From: JAYUJH01 sp043765375
Lineage (GTDB): Bacteria; Pseudomonadota; Alphaproteobacteria; Rickettsiales; UBA998
Assembly: GCA_043765375.1 (NCBI GenBank)
Contig: JAYUJH010000018.1
Span: forward strand, 1 to 36,827
Length of the DNA: 36,827 nucleotides
Reading direction: 5' to 3'
A program made the position numbers and the translations under genes. The stretch's first letter is position 1; every line of letters begins with the position of its first letter. The notes under the pieces are model-generated. The model was not told the origin of the DNA and did no database searches. It worked only from the letters and a program-made list of their open reading frames with translations. Below are positions 22,516 through 31,523 of the stretch, one piece after another.

Positions 22516-23946
22516 ATGATAATGCAAAAAACACAACAACAAAACTTCATCACGGCAAGCGAAACCGATGCAAATGCAGCCAAAGAAATATCAGGCACAG
22601 CAAATGATTGGAATCCTGCGAGTTGGCGCAAATTGGCGATACGTCAACAACCAATTTATAATGATGCGTTTGCGTTGAAACAAGTGGAGCATCAGCTGGA
22701 AATGTTGCCATCGCTTGTTTCGCCCGCCGAGGTGCGTATGTTGAAAGATGAGCTGGGGCAGGTTGCCAATGGTGAGGCGTTTTTGCTCCAAGGGGGGGAT
22801 TGCGCCGAGAGTTTTGCGGAGTTTAACGAACCTAATTTGCGCCATTTCGCCCGTGTGATTTTGCAAATGACGATTGCGTTAATGTATGGTGCTGGTTCGC
22901 CCGTGGTGAAGGTTGGGCGCATCGCAGGGCAGTTTGCCAAACCTCGCTCGGATAATTTGGAGACGATAAACGGAATAACCCACCCATCTTATCGTGGTGA
23001 TATGATAAACGGGGCGGAGTTTGATGCTATCACACGAGAGCCAGACCCTGAGCGTTTGCTGAAGGTATATTATCAATCAGCAGCAACTTTGAACTTTTTG
23101 CGTTCGTTATTTCGGGGAGAGTTCGCCTCACTCACAACCATCAGCGGTTGGAATATGGATTTTGTCGCAACATCAGCGCAAGGCAAGCGATTTGCTACTG
23201 TGGTTGAGCGTTTGAACGAGTGTATGAGTTTCATTAAAGCATGCGGTTTAACGCCATCAAAGGAAAAACGGCTATCTGAAGCAACTTTTTATACTTCACA
23301 TGAGGGGTTATTTCTCAATTATGAGCAAGCATTTACTCGCTTTGATGAAGAAGATGAGCGTCATTATGCGTGTAGTGCGCATATGTTGTGGATTGGTGAC
23401 CGAACTCGTGACCCAAATGAAGCGCATGTTGAGTTTTTGCGTGGCGTGGCTAACCCAATTGGGTGCAAGGTAGGCCCTAGTATGACTCGTGATGATTTAT
23501 TGCGTTTATGTGATTTTTTGAATCCGCATAATGAGGCAGGACGCTTGACTTTCATTGCCCGCATGGGGGCGGATAAGGTTGGGGATTTATTGCCACAACA
23601 TGTCCGCAGCATTCGTGATGAGGGGCGTAGCGTGGTTTGGAGTTGTGACCCGATGCACGGCAATACGATTAAATCGCCAAATGGGTATAAAACTCGCAAG
23701 TTTAATGATATTTTGTCAGAAGTGCGACAATTTTTTGCGATTCATAAAGCGGAAGGAACACATGCGGGCGGGGTGCATTTTGAAATGACAGGGCAGGACG
23801 TGACTGAATGTCTGGGGGGAGCGCAAGCAATTTCTGAATTGGATTTGGGCAGCCGTTATCATACTCACTGTGACCCACGTTTGAATGCGTCACAAAGCCT
23901 TGAGCTAGCTTTTTTAATCGCTGAAGAATTGCGCAAACATCAATGA
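22516..23946 (+). CDS. Class II 3-deoxy-7-phosphoheptulonate synthase
   Basis: First enzyme of the shikimate pathway, joining phosphoenolpyruvate and erythrose 4-phosphate, leading to the aromatic amino acids. The 476 residues are of the plant-like class II (AroA-II) type. Motifs include LLQGGDCAESFAEF, KVGRIAGQFAKPRS, a metal-site SHEGLFLNYE, GPSMTRDDL, and WSCDPMHGNT and FEMTGQDVTECLGG. The first 25 or so residues are polar and not part of the core. Two in-frame ATGs (22516 and 22522) are possible and neither has a clear ribosome-binding site. A structured GC-rich block follows the gene. Confidence 0.95.
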   Translation: MIMQKTQQQNFITASETDANAAKEISGTANDWNPASWRKLAIRQQPIYNDAFALKQVEHQLEMLPSLVSPAEVRMLKDELGQVANGEAFLLQGGDCAESFAEFNEPNLRHFARVILQMTIALMYGAGSPVVKVGRIAGQFAKPRSDNLETINGITHPSYRGDMINGAEFDAITREPDPERLLKVYYQSAATLNFLRSLFRGEFASLTTISGWNMDFVATSAQGKRFATVVERLNECMSFIKACGLTPSKEKRLSEATFYTSHEGLFLNYEQAFTRFDEEDERHYACSAHMLWIGDRTRDPNEAHVEFLRGVANPIGCKVGPSMTRDDLLRLCDFLNPHNEAGRLTFIARMGADKVGDLLPQHVRSIRDEGRSVVWSCDPMHGNTIKSPNGYKTRKFNDILSEVRQFFAIHKAEGTHAGGVHFEMTGQDVTECLGGAQAISELDLGSRYHTHCDPRLNASQSLELAFLIAEELRKHQ

Positions 23947-23960
23947 AATATTTAATTTTT

Positions 23961-24027
23961 GCTCACCCCTTGCGGGGGAGCAGCAGAGCCAAGCATCAAA
24001 GATGCAAAGGCGATGCGTGGGGGGTTG
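23961..24027. repeat. Structured GC-rich intergenic block (REP-like)
   Basis: Stands out from the AT-rich surroundings. GCTC-a-CCCC / GGGG-GAGC (23961-23981) forms an 8-bp stem with one bulged A and a TTGC tetraloop; GCATC-AAA-GATGC (23993-24005) forms a second hairpin. A G-rich run (24018-24024) closes the block. There is no T-run. It resembles the repetitive extragenic palindromes common in alphaproteobacteria, but copy number cannot be seen here. Confidence 0.5.
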
Positions 24028-24045
24028 AAATAGAAAAATCGCCTA

Positions 24046-24080
24046 AAAAATGAACTGAGAAAAATGAACTGAGAAAAATG
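24046..24080 (+). repeat. 14-bp tandem repeat before the transporter start
   Basis: AAAAATGAACTGAG twice (24046-24059, 24060-24073), then a partial third copy ending at 24080. It covers the region where the ribosome-binding site of the next gene should be. Confidence 0.7.
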
Positions 24081-24081
24081 A

Positions 24082-25005
24082 GTGAAAATATTGAGCAATA
24101 TTAAAAAATGGATTGAATCACATTTTTCGCTTATGTTATTTGCGGGCGTGGCTGCGGGCTTGTTTATGCCATATTTGGATATGCTCCCTAACTACACGCC
24201 AATAATTCTGGTGGGTTGTGTGATGTTTTTTGCTTGTGCAAAAATCACTAAAGGGCAGATGCAGGAAATAAATTATCCAATTTTATGTGTTTTTTATGTG
24301 CTGAGATTTTTATTGTTACCACCCGCTATTTACTTTGCAGCATTGGCGATTATCCCGCAATATGCACTTGGAATATTGTTGGTTGCTTGTATGCCAATTG
24401 GGGCAGCATCAACGGCAGTTTGTGGAATGACGGGCGGAAATCCGTCGCTTTCATTGCTTGCAACCATCATCACCAATTGTATTGCACCGTTTATTGTTCC
24501 ATTAATGATTGTTATTTGTAGTGGTAATAATGACGCTGTGAATATTGATAGCGTTGGTTTGCTGTTCGCATTAGCGAGTTGCATTTTCTGCCCTGCTTTG
24601 CTTTATTTTTCATTATATAAAGTTCGTCCCGACATCAAACATCATATTTTGCGCCATTCACAATTTGCGGTAACGCTTGCTTTGAGTTCCATGGTGGCTT
24701 GCATTGTCGCCTATCGCCGTGATTATTTTTTCGCCAACATAGTTGAAACGATGATTGCATTTGCGATTGCATGTGCATTATATATGTTGCTTTATGGTTT
24801 TGGAGCAGCATTTGCAAGGATTTTTAGTATGAATCGCAAAACTCTTAATACATATGTCGTGTGTTCGGGCGTGAATAATATCGCATTAAGTGCTGCAATT
24901 TCTGTGTTATATTTCTCATCACACACAGTTGTGTTCACGGTGCTGGGTGAAATTGCGTGGGTGGTGGCGATTAGTTTATATAAGAAAAATAATACTTCCA
25001 CTTGA
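24082..25005 (+). CDS. BASS-family (bile acid:sodium symporter-like) transporter
   Basis: Integral membrane protein of 307 residues with about nine to ten hydrophobic segments, fitting the SBF/BASS fold. Telling features are the polar break in a membrane segment at MPIGAASTAVCGMTGGNPSLS (about 106-126) and, near the end, CSGVNNIALSAAI, which corresponds to the second crossover region. Bacterial members move organic anions with sodium; the substrate is unknown. The only good start is GTG at 24082, because no in-frame ATG precedes the first membrane segment. Converges with the helicase gene with 16 bp between stops. Confidence 0.8.
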   Translation: MKILSNIKKWIESHFSLMLFAGVAAGLFMPYLDMLPNYTPIILVGCVMFFACAKITKGQMQEINYPILCVFYVLRFLLLPPAIYFAALAIIPQYALGILLVACMPIGAASTAVCGMTGGNPSLSLLATIITNCIAPFIVPLMIVICSGNNDAVNIDSVGLLFALASCIFCPALLYFSLYKVRPDIKHHILRHSQFAVTLALSSMVACIVAYRRDYFFANIVETMIAFAIACALYMLLYGFGAAFARIFSMNRKTLNTYVVCSGVNNIALSAAISVLYFSSHTVVFTVLGEIAWVVAISLYKKNNTST

Positions 25006-25021
25006 ATATAATTAAGTTTTA

Positions 25022-27214
25022 TCAACCAAGTTTAACATAATCTTTCATTAATTTTTTATGTCCCGCTTTGTCAAACGCAATCTCTAATGTGTTGCCACTT
25101 TCGCTTAACACTTTGCCATAACCGAACTTTTCATGAAAAACTCGTTTATGCAAAAATTGTGATTCAATCTGTGATGGACGCATCGCCTCATTGAAAATCT
25201 CATCAATCCCACGTTGAAACATGGCAGGCCCTGATGCACGATTAACCTGCCCACCACTTTCCACATTTGCTTGCGGGATCTCTTGCAAAAAACGTGATGG
25301 AATGCAGCTTTGCCACTGATTATATATCCGCCGATTAGCAGCGTGACTAATATATAATTTTCGTTTTGCCCGAGTGATGCCAACATAAGCAAGCCTGCGT
25401 TCTTCCTCCAGCCCTGATGCGCCTTTTTCATCAAGCGAACGTTGATGCGGAAATAATCCTTCCTCCCAACCAACACAAAAAACCACATCAAACTCCAACC
25501 CTTTGGCGGCGTGAAGTGACATGATGCTCACCATATCATCACTCGCATTATCATCACGATCCATCACCAGCCCAACATGTTGCAAAAAATCAGCAATTGA
25601 TGCAAAATCATGCAATGCGCGGAATAATTCTTTTAAGTTATCTAACCGCCCATCAGCCTCGGCGGTGCGCTCCAATCGCCACATATCAAGATAACCAACT
25701 TGTTCCAAAATATGTTCGCATAAAGTTGCAGCGGGGGTGGATTCAGCCATTTGTTGCCAAATAGCGTGCTGTTGCAATAATGCAATAATAGAACTACCCG
25801 ACTTGCCTTTAATCCCACGAAATTGGCTCAGATGCTTGGTTGCCTCAAATAGCGAAATATTTTGCTCCCGTGCCATGCTGTGCAATGTTTCCATGGTGGA
25901 TTTGCCAATTCCACGCTTGGGGGTGTTGATGATGCGTTCAAATGCCAAATCATCACGAGGTTCATGCACCAAGCGCAAATATGCGACTGCATCACGCACT
26001 TCACGGCGTTCATAAAAGCGCAAGCCACCAATCACACGGTAAGGTATAGCGAGGCTCAAAAATCGCTCCTCAAATGACCGTGTTTGAAAGCCCGCTCGCA
26101 CCAAAATCGCCATATTATTCAATGGAGTTTTCGCCCGTTGATGCGTTTCAATTTCTTCACCAACAAAGCGAGCTTCTTCGCCATCGTCCCACACTGATTG
26201 AATCTGAACTAATTCGCCTTCATCGGCTTTTGTCCATAATGTTTTGCCATGACGGGTTTCATTGCACGCAATCAATCCCGCCGCTGCTGCCAGAATATGC
26301 CCGCCTGAACGATAATTCTGCTCTAAGCGAATGACAGTTGCACCTACGAAATCTTGTTCAAACTTAAGGATATTACCAATTTCTGCGCCTCGCCAACCAT
26401 AAATTGATTGATCATCATCACCAACGCAACAGATGTTTTTATGCCCCAAAGCTAGCAACCGTAGCCATAAATATTGTGCGGCGTTAGTATCTTGATATTC
26501 GTCCACCATAATATAGCGAAACTTAGAGGAATATTGCTGCAAAATATGAGGGTAGTTTTGAAATAATGTAAGATTATGGAGCAATAAATCACCAAAATCA
26601 GCGGCGTTTAATGTTGATAAACGTTTTTGATAAGCTACATATATTAAATGCGCCTTTTGCGCATAATCATTGCCTAGGTGCGATTGTGTTACTTTTTCGG
26701 GAGTTAAGCCTTGGTCTTTCCAGCTTTGAATTATACCAAGCATAATCTTAGCAACATAACGTTTTTCATCAAGCCCAAGCTCGCTGGTGATGGTTTTAAC
26801 CAAACGGATTTGGTCGTCAGCGTCTAATATGGTGAAGTTACTGCCCAGCCCTATCGCCTCGCCATCACGTCGCAAAATACGAGCAGCGATTGAGTGAAAT
26901 GTGCCAAGCCACATTCCTTGCGCATCTGCACTGAAACGTTCAGCGTTTTCTAGCAGCAAATGCTTAACTCGTTCCACCATTTCTTTAGCGGCTTTGTTGG
27001 TGAAGGTCACTGCCAAAATCTGTGATGGATATGCTTTATTTGTGGCAATAATATGGGCAATGCGGGTGGTGAGTGCTTTGGTTTTTCCTGTTCCAGCACC
27101 AGCAAGCACTAACACTGCGCCATCAACCGCTTCAACTGCTTGACGCTGCATTTCATTTAAGCCATTAAAATATTTAGGCTGTGATATGTCATTTCGCATT
27201 GTGGCTGAACTCAT
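25022..27214 (-). CDS. uvrD: UvrD/PcrA-type ATP-dependent DNA helicase
   Basis: Superfamily 1A 3'-5' helicase of 730 residues, for nucleotide excision and mismatch repair and removal of protein blocks. Motifs in order: Q-motif region GLNEMQRQAV (18-27), Walker A LAGAGTGKT (37-45), Ia AVTFTNKAAKEM, II VDEYQDTN, III GDDDQSIYGWRGA, IV RLEQNYRS, V SLHAAKGLEFD, VI RRLAYVGITRAK. The C-terminus holds a Tudor-like end (HEKFGYGKVL...). uvrD versus pcrA is a naming choice. The nudix gene lies 33 bp upstream on the same strand. Confidence 0.95.
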   Translation of the reverse strand: MSSATMRNDISQPKYFNGLNEMQRQAVEAVDGAVLVLAGAGTGKTKALTTRIAHIIATNKAYPSQILAVTFTNKAAKEMVERVKHLLLENAERFSADAQGMWLGTFHSIAARILRRDGEAIGLGSNFTILDADDQIRLVKTITSELGLDEKRYVAKIMLGIIQSWKDQGLTPEKVTQSHLGNDYAQKAHLIYVAYQKRLSTLNAADFGDLLLHNLTLFQNYPHILQQYSSKFRYIMVDEYQDTNAAQYLWLRLLALGHKNICCVGDDDQSIYGWRGAEIGNILKFEQDFVGATVIRLEQNYRSGGHILAAAAGLIACNETRHGKTLWTKADEGELVQIQSVWDDGEEARFVGEEIETHQRAKTPLNNMAILVRAGFQTRSFEERFLSLAIPYRVIGGLRFYERREVRDAVAYLRLVHEPRDDLAFERIINTPKRGIGKSTMETLHSMAREQNISLFEATKHLSQFRGIKGKSGSSIIALLQQHAIWQQMAESTPAATLCEHILEQVGYLDMWRLERTAEADGRLDNLKELFRALHDFASIADFLQHVGLVMDRDDNASDDMVSIMSLHAAKGLEFDVVFCVGWEEGLFPHQRSLDEKGASGLEEERRLAYVGITRAKRKLYISHAANRRIYNQWQSCIPSRFLQEIPQANVESGGQVNRASGPAMFQRGIDEIFNEAMRPSQIESQFLHKRVFHEKFGYGKVLSESGNTLEIAFDKAGHKKLMKDYVKLG

Positions 27215-27247
27215 TTTGCAATATCCAGTATTTTTACCTATTTTTTT

Positions 27248-27895
27248 CTATATGCAATTTTCTAAAATAGTATCATTCAATGCACGCAACAAAGTGAGGT
27301 AACTCTCCTTAAACGGGCGTATCTCAAAACTTGTTTCTATCGGGTTAATTTGTGCTAGATTTTCTGCCTGCTCTAATGTTACGCCGTTCAAACGTGCCGC
27401 ACATGAATATGGATCTGGTTCAGCTAATGCGCTTGCATCATTAATTTTAGCCATAAACATGTGAAGCGAATAAACCACACCTTTAGGGTTTTGATACGGC
27501 AATTCACCGCAATCATAAATTGTTTGCACTGCTGCCAGTGGCATACCAAGCTCTTCCTCACCCTCACGCAATGCTGCCTCAAGTGGGGTTTCATCACGAA
27601 CCAAAGTTGCACCAGACAATCCTTTGCTCCGCCCTTTATCTTGCCAGATGGTTTTCTCACCCAGTTTATATTCGCTTTTAATCGTTCCACGGGCAATCTG
27701 ATATGGCAGAATCCGCCCATGCTCGCCTTCATGCTGTGGCACTGGTGCATAAGCAATGAAATGCGGGATATTCGCATCATTCATAAAAAATGGTAAAATT
27801 GCGGATTTGTTGCTATTAATCGCATTAAAGCGCATAAAATCCAATGATTTAGCTTTAGTTAATGAAATTATATTGAAATTGTAATTATTTGTCAT
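27248..27895 (-). CDS. Nudix hydrolase
   Basis: Predicted hydrolase of nucleoside diphosphates linked to another moiety. The Nudix box lies in the middle: a Gly-led start, then ETPLEAALREGEEELGM with the REGEEELG core; the distance from the first Gly to the first Glu is one residue longer than the textbook pattern. The start is uncertain: ATG at 27895 is taken here, a TTG ten codons upstream is open, and ATGs farther in are possible, since the first 45 residues look unlike the domain. Substrate unknown. Lies between uvrD and the SixA-like gene, all on one strand. Confidence 0.75.
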   Translation of the reverse strand: MTNNYNFNIISLTKAKSLDFMRFNAINSNKSAILPFFMNDANIPHFIAYAPVPQHEGEHGRILPYQIARGTIKSEYKLGEKTIWQDKGRSKGLSGATLVRDETPLEAALREGEEELGMPLAAVQTIYDCGELPYQNPKGVVYSLHMFMAKINDASALAEPDPYSCAARLNGVTLEQAENLAQINPIETSFEIRPFKESYLTLLRALNDTILENCI

Positions 27896-27946
27896 AATTT
27901 GGATTATTAAAACAACATTGCGCAAATGTCAAATAACCATATGCGC

Positions 27947-28450
27947 TTAAACGGGTTTTGCCTCAATAAAATGCAATATATTATTATCATGCAGCGCATA
28001 ATTCTGCCAATCATCACTGTTCCACGCAAAAATCGCTATAGTCGCTGTTGGAAAACCGTGATTTAGCAACTCGTCATTTGTCAAATCATAGCTCAATTCA
28101 TGCAGGCTTGGGTTGTGTGCAATCACCATCAGGCAAGAAATATTATTATCCGTTTCGCTAATGATTTGCAATAATTCCGTAGCTTTGCACAAGTAGAGAT
28201 TTGGCAAAAATTGCGTATTAAACTGGGTGTTAATATGTGGTATCGCAGCAGTTAATATTGTTGCCGTTTGAGTGGTGCGAACGGCGTTTGAAACAAGAAT
28301 TAACTCAGGTTTAACCCCCGTTTTGGCAAACTCAGCAGCGCATTGATTCGCTTGTTTAATGCCATAATTGGTAAGCGGTCGGTGAAAATCATCAACTTCC
28401 CGATAGTCATTAACCGCTTCAGCATGTCGCATTAATATTAATGTTTTCAT
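27947..28450 (-). CDS. sixA: SixA-like phosphohistidine phosphatase
   Basis: Histidine-phosphatase superfamily protein of 167 residues, the size of SixA. The phosphate-accepting His is H9 in TLILMRHAEA, with further residues in VSNAVRTTQTA (Arg) and VIAHNPSLHEL (second His). SixA removes phosphate from phosphohistidine, for example in phosphotransferase systems; no such genes are in the window. The ATG at 28450 starts right at the motif; an in-frame TTG five codons upstream is less likely. Divergent from glnB. Confidence 0.85.
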   Translation of the reverse strand: MKTLILMRHAEAVNDYREVDDFHRPLTNYGIKQANQCAAEFAKTGVKPELILVSNAVRTTQTATILTAAIPHINTQFNTQFLPNLYLCKATELLQIISETDNNISCLMVIAHNPSLHELSYDLTNDELLNHGFPTATIAIFAWNSDDWQNYALHDNNILHFIEAKPV

Positions 28451-28544
28451 AATTATATTAACCAAAAAAATATATTATAATATTGCATTATTTTGCATAA
28501 AATATCAATATAGATTTTGTATAAATATTTTGTGAGGCGAGGCG

Positions 28545-28883
28545 ATGAAAAAGATTGAAGCAGTGATTAAACCATTCAAGTTAGATGATGTGAAAGAAGC
28601 ATTGCAAGAAGCGGGCGTTGACGGCGTTACAATCACCGAGGTGCAAGGCTATGGGCGGCAACGTGGCAATGTCAGCAATTATAAATCAGTAGAATATGTG
28701 GTGGATTTTTTGCCAAAAGTAAAAATTGAATTATATATTGAAGATTCTGAAGTTGAAATGATAACTGATATTATTGTTAAAGCAGCTTATTCAGGGCGCA
28801 TTGGTGACGGTAAAATATTCGTGCTACCTGTTGATAATGTGATACGCATCAGAACGGGCGAGCAGGGTGAAGATGCGCTATGA
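28545..28883 (+). CDS. glnB: Nitrogen regulatory protein PII (GlnB)
   Basis: PII signal protein of 112 residues that senses 2-oxoglutarate, ATP/ADP and glutamine status. The start MKKIEAVIKPFKLDDVKEAL and the end GKIFVLPVDNVIRIRTGE are near-invariant. In the T-loop, Y46 and Y51 (the uridylylation site) are kept, but the segment between G41 and Y51 reads NVSNYKSVEY where many GlnB proteins have HTELYRGAEY. A GAGG site precedes the ATG. In many alphaproteobacteria glnA follows directly; here it is more than 5 kb downstream. Confidence 0.96.
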   Translation: MKKIEAVIKPFKLDDVKEALQEAGVDGVTITEVQGYGRQRGNVSNYKSVEYVVDFLPKVKIELYIEDSEVEMITDIIVKAAYSGRIGDGKIFVLPVDNVIRIRTGEQGEDAL

Positions 28884-28994
28884 ATGTTTTTGTTTTGCGG
28901 TTTTTGCATTTTACAGTTGCAATTAATCGCAAATCATCGTTATGTTGATATTAATTTTCATCATTCACGCAGAAATCATAAGTAGAAACTCCAT

Positions 28995-30302
28995 ATGAAT
29001 ATATTATCAGCCAAACAACATAACACATCTAAGTTGAAATTATTAGCGTCTGTGATGGTTATTAGCGTCTGTGTGACTGGTTGTTTGGGTGATAAACAAC
29101 CGCCGAGGCACAACCAAGTGGTGGGTGAAAAACATGTTCCAGTGTTGAATCAGCAAACGGCGCAACCAAATGTTCCGTTTCCAACCGATGAAATGCTTTA
29201 TGCTATGCCACCAGAGGCGAAGCAAGGGTTGCAGCCACGCACAAATTGGGAAGAGCCAGTCGCTCCCGTGGTTTCGCAAGCACCATCACCGCAAAATATG
29301 CAAGCGTTGCCAAATATGCAAGCAAATATGGGTAATGCAGGATTAGCAGGTGACGCAATTGCGCCATCACCGCTTTATTATTATGAACAACAAAATGCTG
29401 CCGTTGGTGCGAGTGATTTAGCATCATCTCCTTTAGGGCAGGCACCTTTGGCATCGTCGCCTTTAGCCTCTCAAACTTTGGAACAAGCACCAGCTGTTGC
29501 GCCGTCGCCTTTAGGGCAAAATGTCAATGTTGTTGAAGCTCCAATGAAACAAGTGGTTATGAGTGATGAAAATGCCAAATTAACAACCGATTATCCAAAG
29601 TTAAATGATGTTCCACAAAAGCAGGAATTGGTGGATAAAAAACAATTTACTAATGCAAAATCTGATGCAGACAAGTTTATTGCGCAACAAAAACAAGGCG
29701 AAGCCATACAAAAACAAGACGAAGCTGCTATTCCAGCCGAGCCACAATTTGAGGAATTAACGCTTGATGAGTTCCTAGCAAAAGAAGCGGTTAACGAAGA
29801 AATTGCGACTAAGGAAGATATTTCTAAGGAAGATGTTTCCGTTAAACAAGTAGCAAAACAATATAATGGCGATGTTGTTACTTCTTCTGATGCGCAAATA
29901 ATGGATTATTCCAAACAACCTCTCATGGCGGTGGAAGCACCATCTTTAGCACAAACTGATATATCACCAGCTCCAGTGCAACAATCCCCTGCGATGATTG
30001 AGCCATTTGCCGATGCCAACAGCAAACAAGAAATTGCCAAAGAAATGGCGAAGCAACCATCAAATGCGGCTATCTCTAGCGCAATTCAATCAAATGATAT
30101 TGTTGAGGTAAAAGATGCAGCGCCCGTTACCGCTATGCCACGCAACCAAAAATTATATACTAGCAGTGGAGTTATTGAACTGGTTCCACCATCTTCAATT
30201 GCATCAAGGCCTTCATCTGGCGGAACATATTCAACTTCAGGCAGGCGAGAATTGCCTCGTTCACGCTATTATAATCGTCGCTATTCAACCAACCGTGACT
30301 AA
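28995..30302 (+). CDS. Predicted lipoprotein, low-complexity, Gln/Ala/Pro-rich
   Basis: Not recognised by family. A lipoprotein signal is visible: basic start, hydrophobic stretch LLASVMVISV (16-25), lipobox VTGC with the modified Cys at C30. The rest of the 435 residues is low-complexity, rich in Pro, Gln, Ala and Lys, with several repeats: SPLGQ/SPLAS elements (about 140-175), a 21-bp duplication (QKQGEAI-QKQDEAA) and a 15-bp duplication (TKEDI-SKEDV). The last 40 residues are Ser/Arg/Tyr-rich and basic. It looks like an envelope-anchored extended linker, perhaps binding peptidoglycan. The aminotransferase gene follows after 5 bp. Confidence 0.75.
   Translation: MNILSAKQHNTSKLKLLASVMVISVCVTGCLGDKQPPRHNQVVGEKHVPVLNQQTAQPNVPFPTDEMLYAMPPEAKQGLQPRTNWEEPVAPVVSQAPSPQNMQALPNMQANMGNAGLAGDAIAPSPLYYYEQQNAAVGASDLASSPLGQAPLASSPLASQTLEQAPAVAPSPLGQNVNVVEAPMKQVVMSDENAKLTTDYPKLNDVPQKQELVDKKQFTNAKSDADKFIAQQKQGEAIQKQDEAAIPAEPQFEELTLDEFLAKEAVNEEIATKEDISKEDVSVKQVAKQYNGDVVTSSDAQIMDYSKQPLMAVEAPSLAQTDISPAPVQQSPAMIEPFADANSKQEIAKEMAKQPSNAAISSAIQSNDIVEVKDAAPVTAMPRNQKLYTSSGVIELVPPSSIASRPSSGGTYSTSGRRELPRSRYYNRRYSTNRD
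29688..29729 (+). repeat. 21-bp tandem duplication in the lipoprotein gene
   Basis: Units 29688-29708 and 29709-29729 encode QKQGEAI and QKQDEAA, in frame. Confidence 0.7.
29808..29837 (+). repeat. 15-bp tandem duplication in the lipoprotein gene
   Basis: ACTAAGGAAGATATT and TCTAAGGAAGATGTT encode TKEDI and SKEDV, in frame; 13 of 15 bases agree. Confidence 0.75.
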
Positions 30303-30307
30303 TTTCT

Positions 30308-31522
30308 ATGACCGCACCAAACTCACAATTTTATCGCATTAAACGACTCCCGCCATATGTTTTTGCGGTGGTGAATGAGCAAAAAGCTCGTGACCGCGCC
30401 CGTGGGCGTGATATTATTGACCTTGGAATGGGTAACCCCGATACCCCCGTTGCCCCGCATATTGTGGAGAAATTGAAAGAGACGCTGAGCAACCCAAGGG
30501 TTCATGGTTATTCAATGTCCAAGGGGATCAAAGGCTTACGCAAGGCACAATGCGGATATTATGCAAGGCGGTTTGGGGTGGAGCTTGACCCTGAAAAAGA
30601 AATGGTGGTGACAATTGGTTCAAAAGAAGGGCTTGCCAATTTGCTTTCTGCCATCACTGGCCCTGGTGATGTGATTATGGTGCCAAATCCGAGTTATCCA
30701 ATTCACCCTTATGGTTCGTTAATTGCGGGCGGTTCAGTTTGGCACTTGCCCAATACTCCCAACCATAATTTTTTTGAGCAGCTTGAGCGGGCAATTCAAC
30801 ATTGCCAACCCAAGCCAACTGCACTCATAATTAATTATCCATGCAACCCAACCGCCGAAGTTGTTGGGCTGGATTTTTATGAAAAAGTGGTTAATGTATG
30901 CAAGCAACATGGTATATGGTTGATTTCTGACCTTGCATATTGTGAGATTTATTTTGGTGACATTCCACCGCCCTCAATTTTGGAGGTGAAAGGCGCAAAA
31001 GATATTGCGATTGAATTCACTTCCATGAGTAAAACATATTCTATGGCAGGCTGGAGGATTGGCTTTGCAGCAGGCAACCCAATATTAATTAGCGCACTTA
31101 CTCGCATCAAATCATATCTAGATTATGGTTCATTCACGCCGATGCAAGTGGCAGCGATTACTGCTATTAACGGCTCGCAAGATTGCGTGGCGGATTTGCG
31201 AACCATGTATAAAGAGCGCAGGGATATTGTGATTGAGGGTATGCACCAAGCTGGTTGGAAAGTGCAATCACCCGAGGCTAGTATGTTTATTTGGGCGGAA
31301 TTGCCAGAGGCATATCGTCATATTGGTTCGCTAGCATTTTCACAATTGATGATTGAACATGCGGAGGTGGCAGTCGCTCCGGGGATTGGCTTTGGTGAAT
31401 ATGGTGATACACATGTGCGAATTGCATTGGTAGAAAATAAGCAAAGATTGCGCCAAGCTGTGCGCAATATTAAGCATTTTTTGAGCCAAGATCCGCAAAA
31501 AATCATTCAAGGGATTGCTTGA
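30308..31522 (+). CDS. alaC: AlaC-type class I aminotransferase
   Basis: PLP-dependent aminotransferase of 404 residues, fold type I. The start (PPYVFAVVNEQKARDRARGRDIIDLGMGNPD) and core resemble alanine-pyruvate aminotransferases such as AlaC and enzymes often labelled LL-diaminopimelate aminotransferase. The catalytic lysine is K242 in TSMSKTYSMAGWRIGF, with NPTA(E) and the aspartate of SDLAYCEIYF for the cofactor. Its stop lies 1 bp before the homoserine dehydrogenase start, an order seen in other alphaproteobacteria. The amino-acid donor is not certain. Confidence 0.88.
   Translation: MTAPNSQFYRIKRLPPYVFAVVNEQKARDRARGRDIIDLGMGNPDTPVAPHIVEKLKETLSNPRVHGYSMSKGIKGLRKAQCGYYARRFGVELDPEKEMVVTIGSKEGLANLLSAITGPGDVIMVPNPSYPIHPYGSLIAGGSVWHLPNTPNHNFFEQLERAIQHCQPKPTALIINYPCNPTAEVVGLDFYEKVVNVCKQHGIWLISDLAYCEIYFGDIPPPSILEVKGAKDIAIEFTSMSKTYSMAGWRIGFAAGNPILISALTRIKSYLDYGSFTPMQVAAITAINGSQDCVADLRTMYKERRDIVIEGMHQAGWKVQSPEASMFIWAELPEAYRHIGSLAFSQLMIEHAEVAVAPGIGFGEYGDTHVRIALVENKQRLRQAVRNIKHFLSQDPQKIIQGIA
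31509..31514 (+). promoter_or_regulatory. Ribosome-binding site for hom, inside the end of alaC
   Basis: AAGGGA with 9 nt to the GTG at 31524. The competing TTG at 31515 would directly adjoin it and is too close. Confidence 0.55.
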
Positions 31523-31523
31523 A

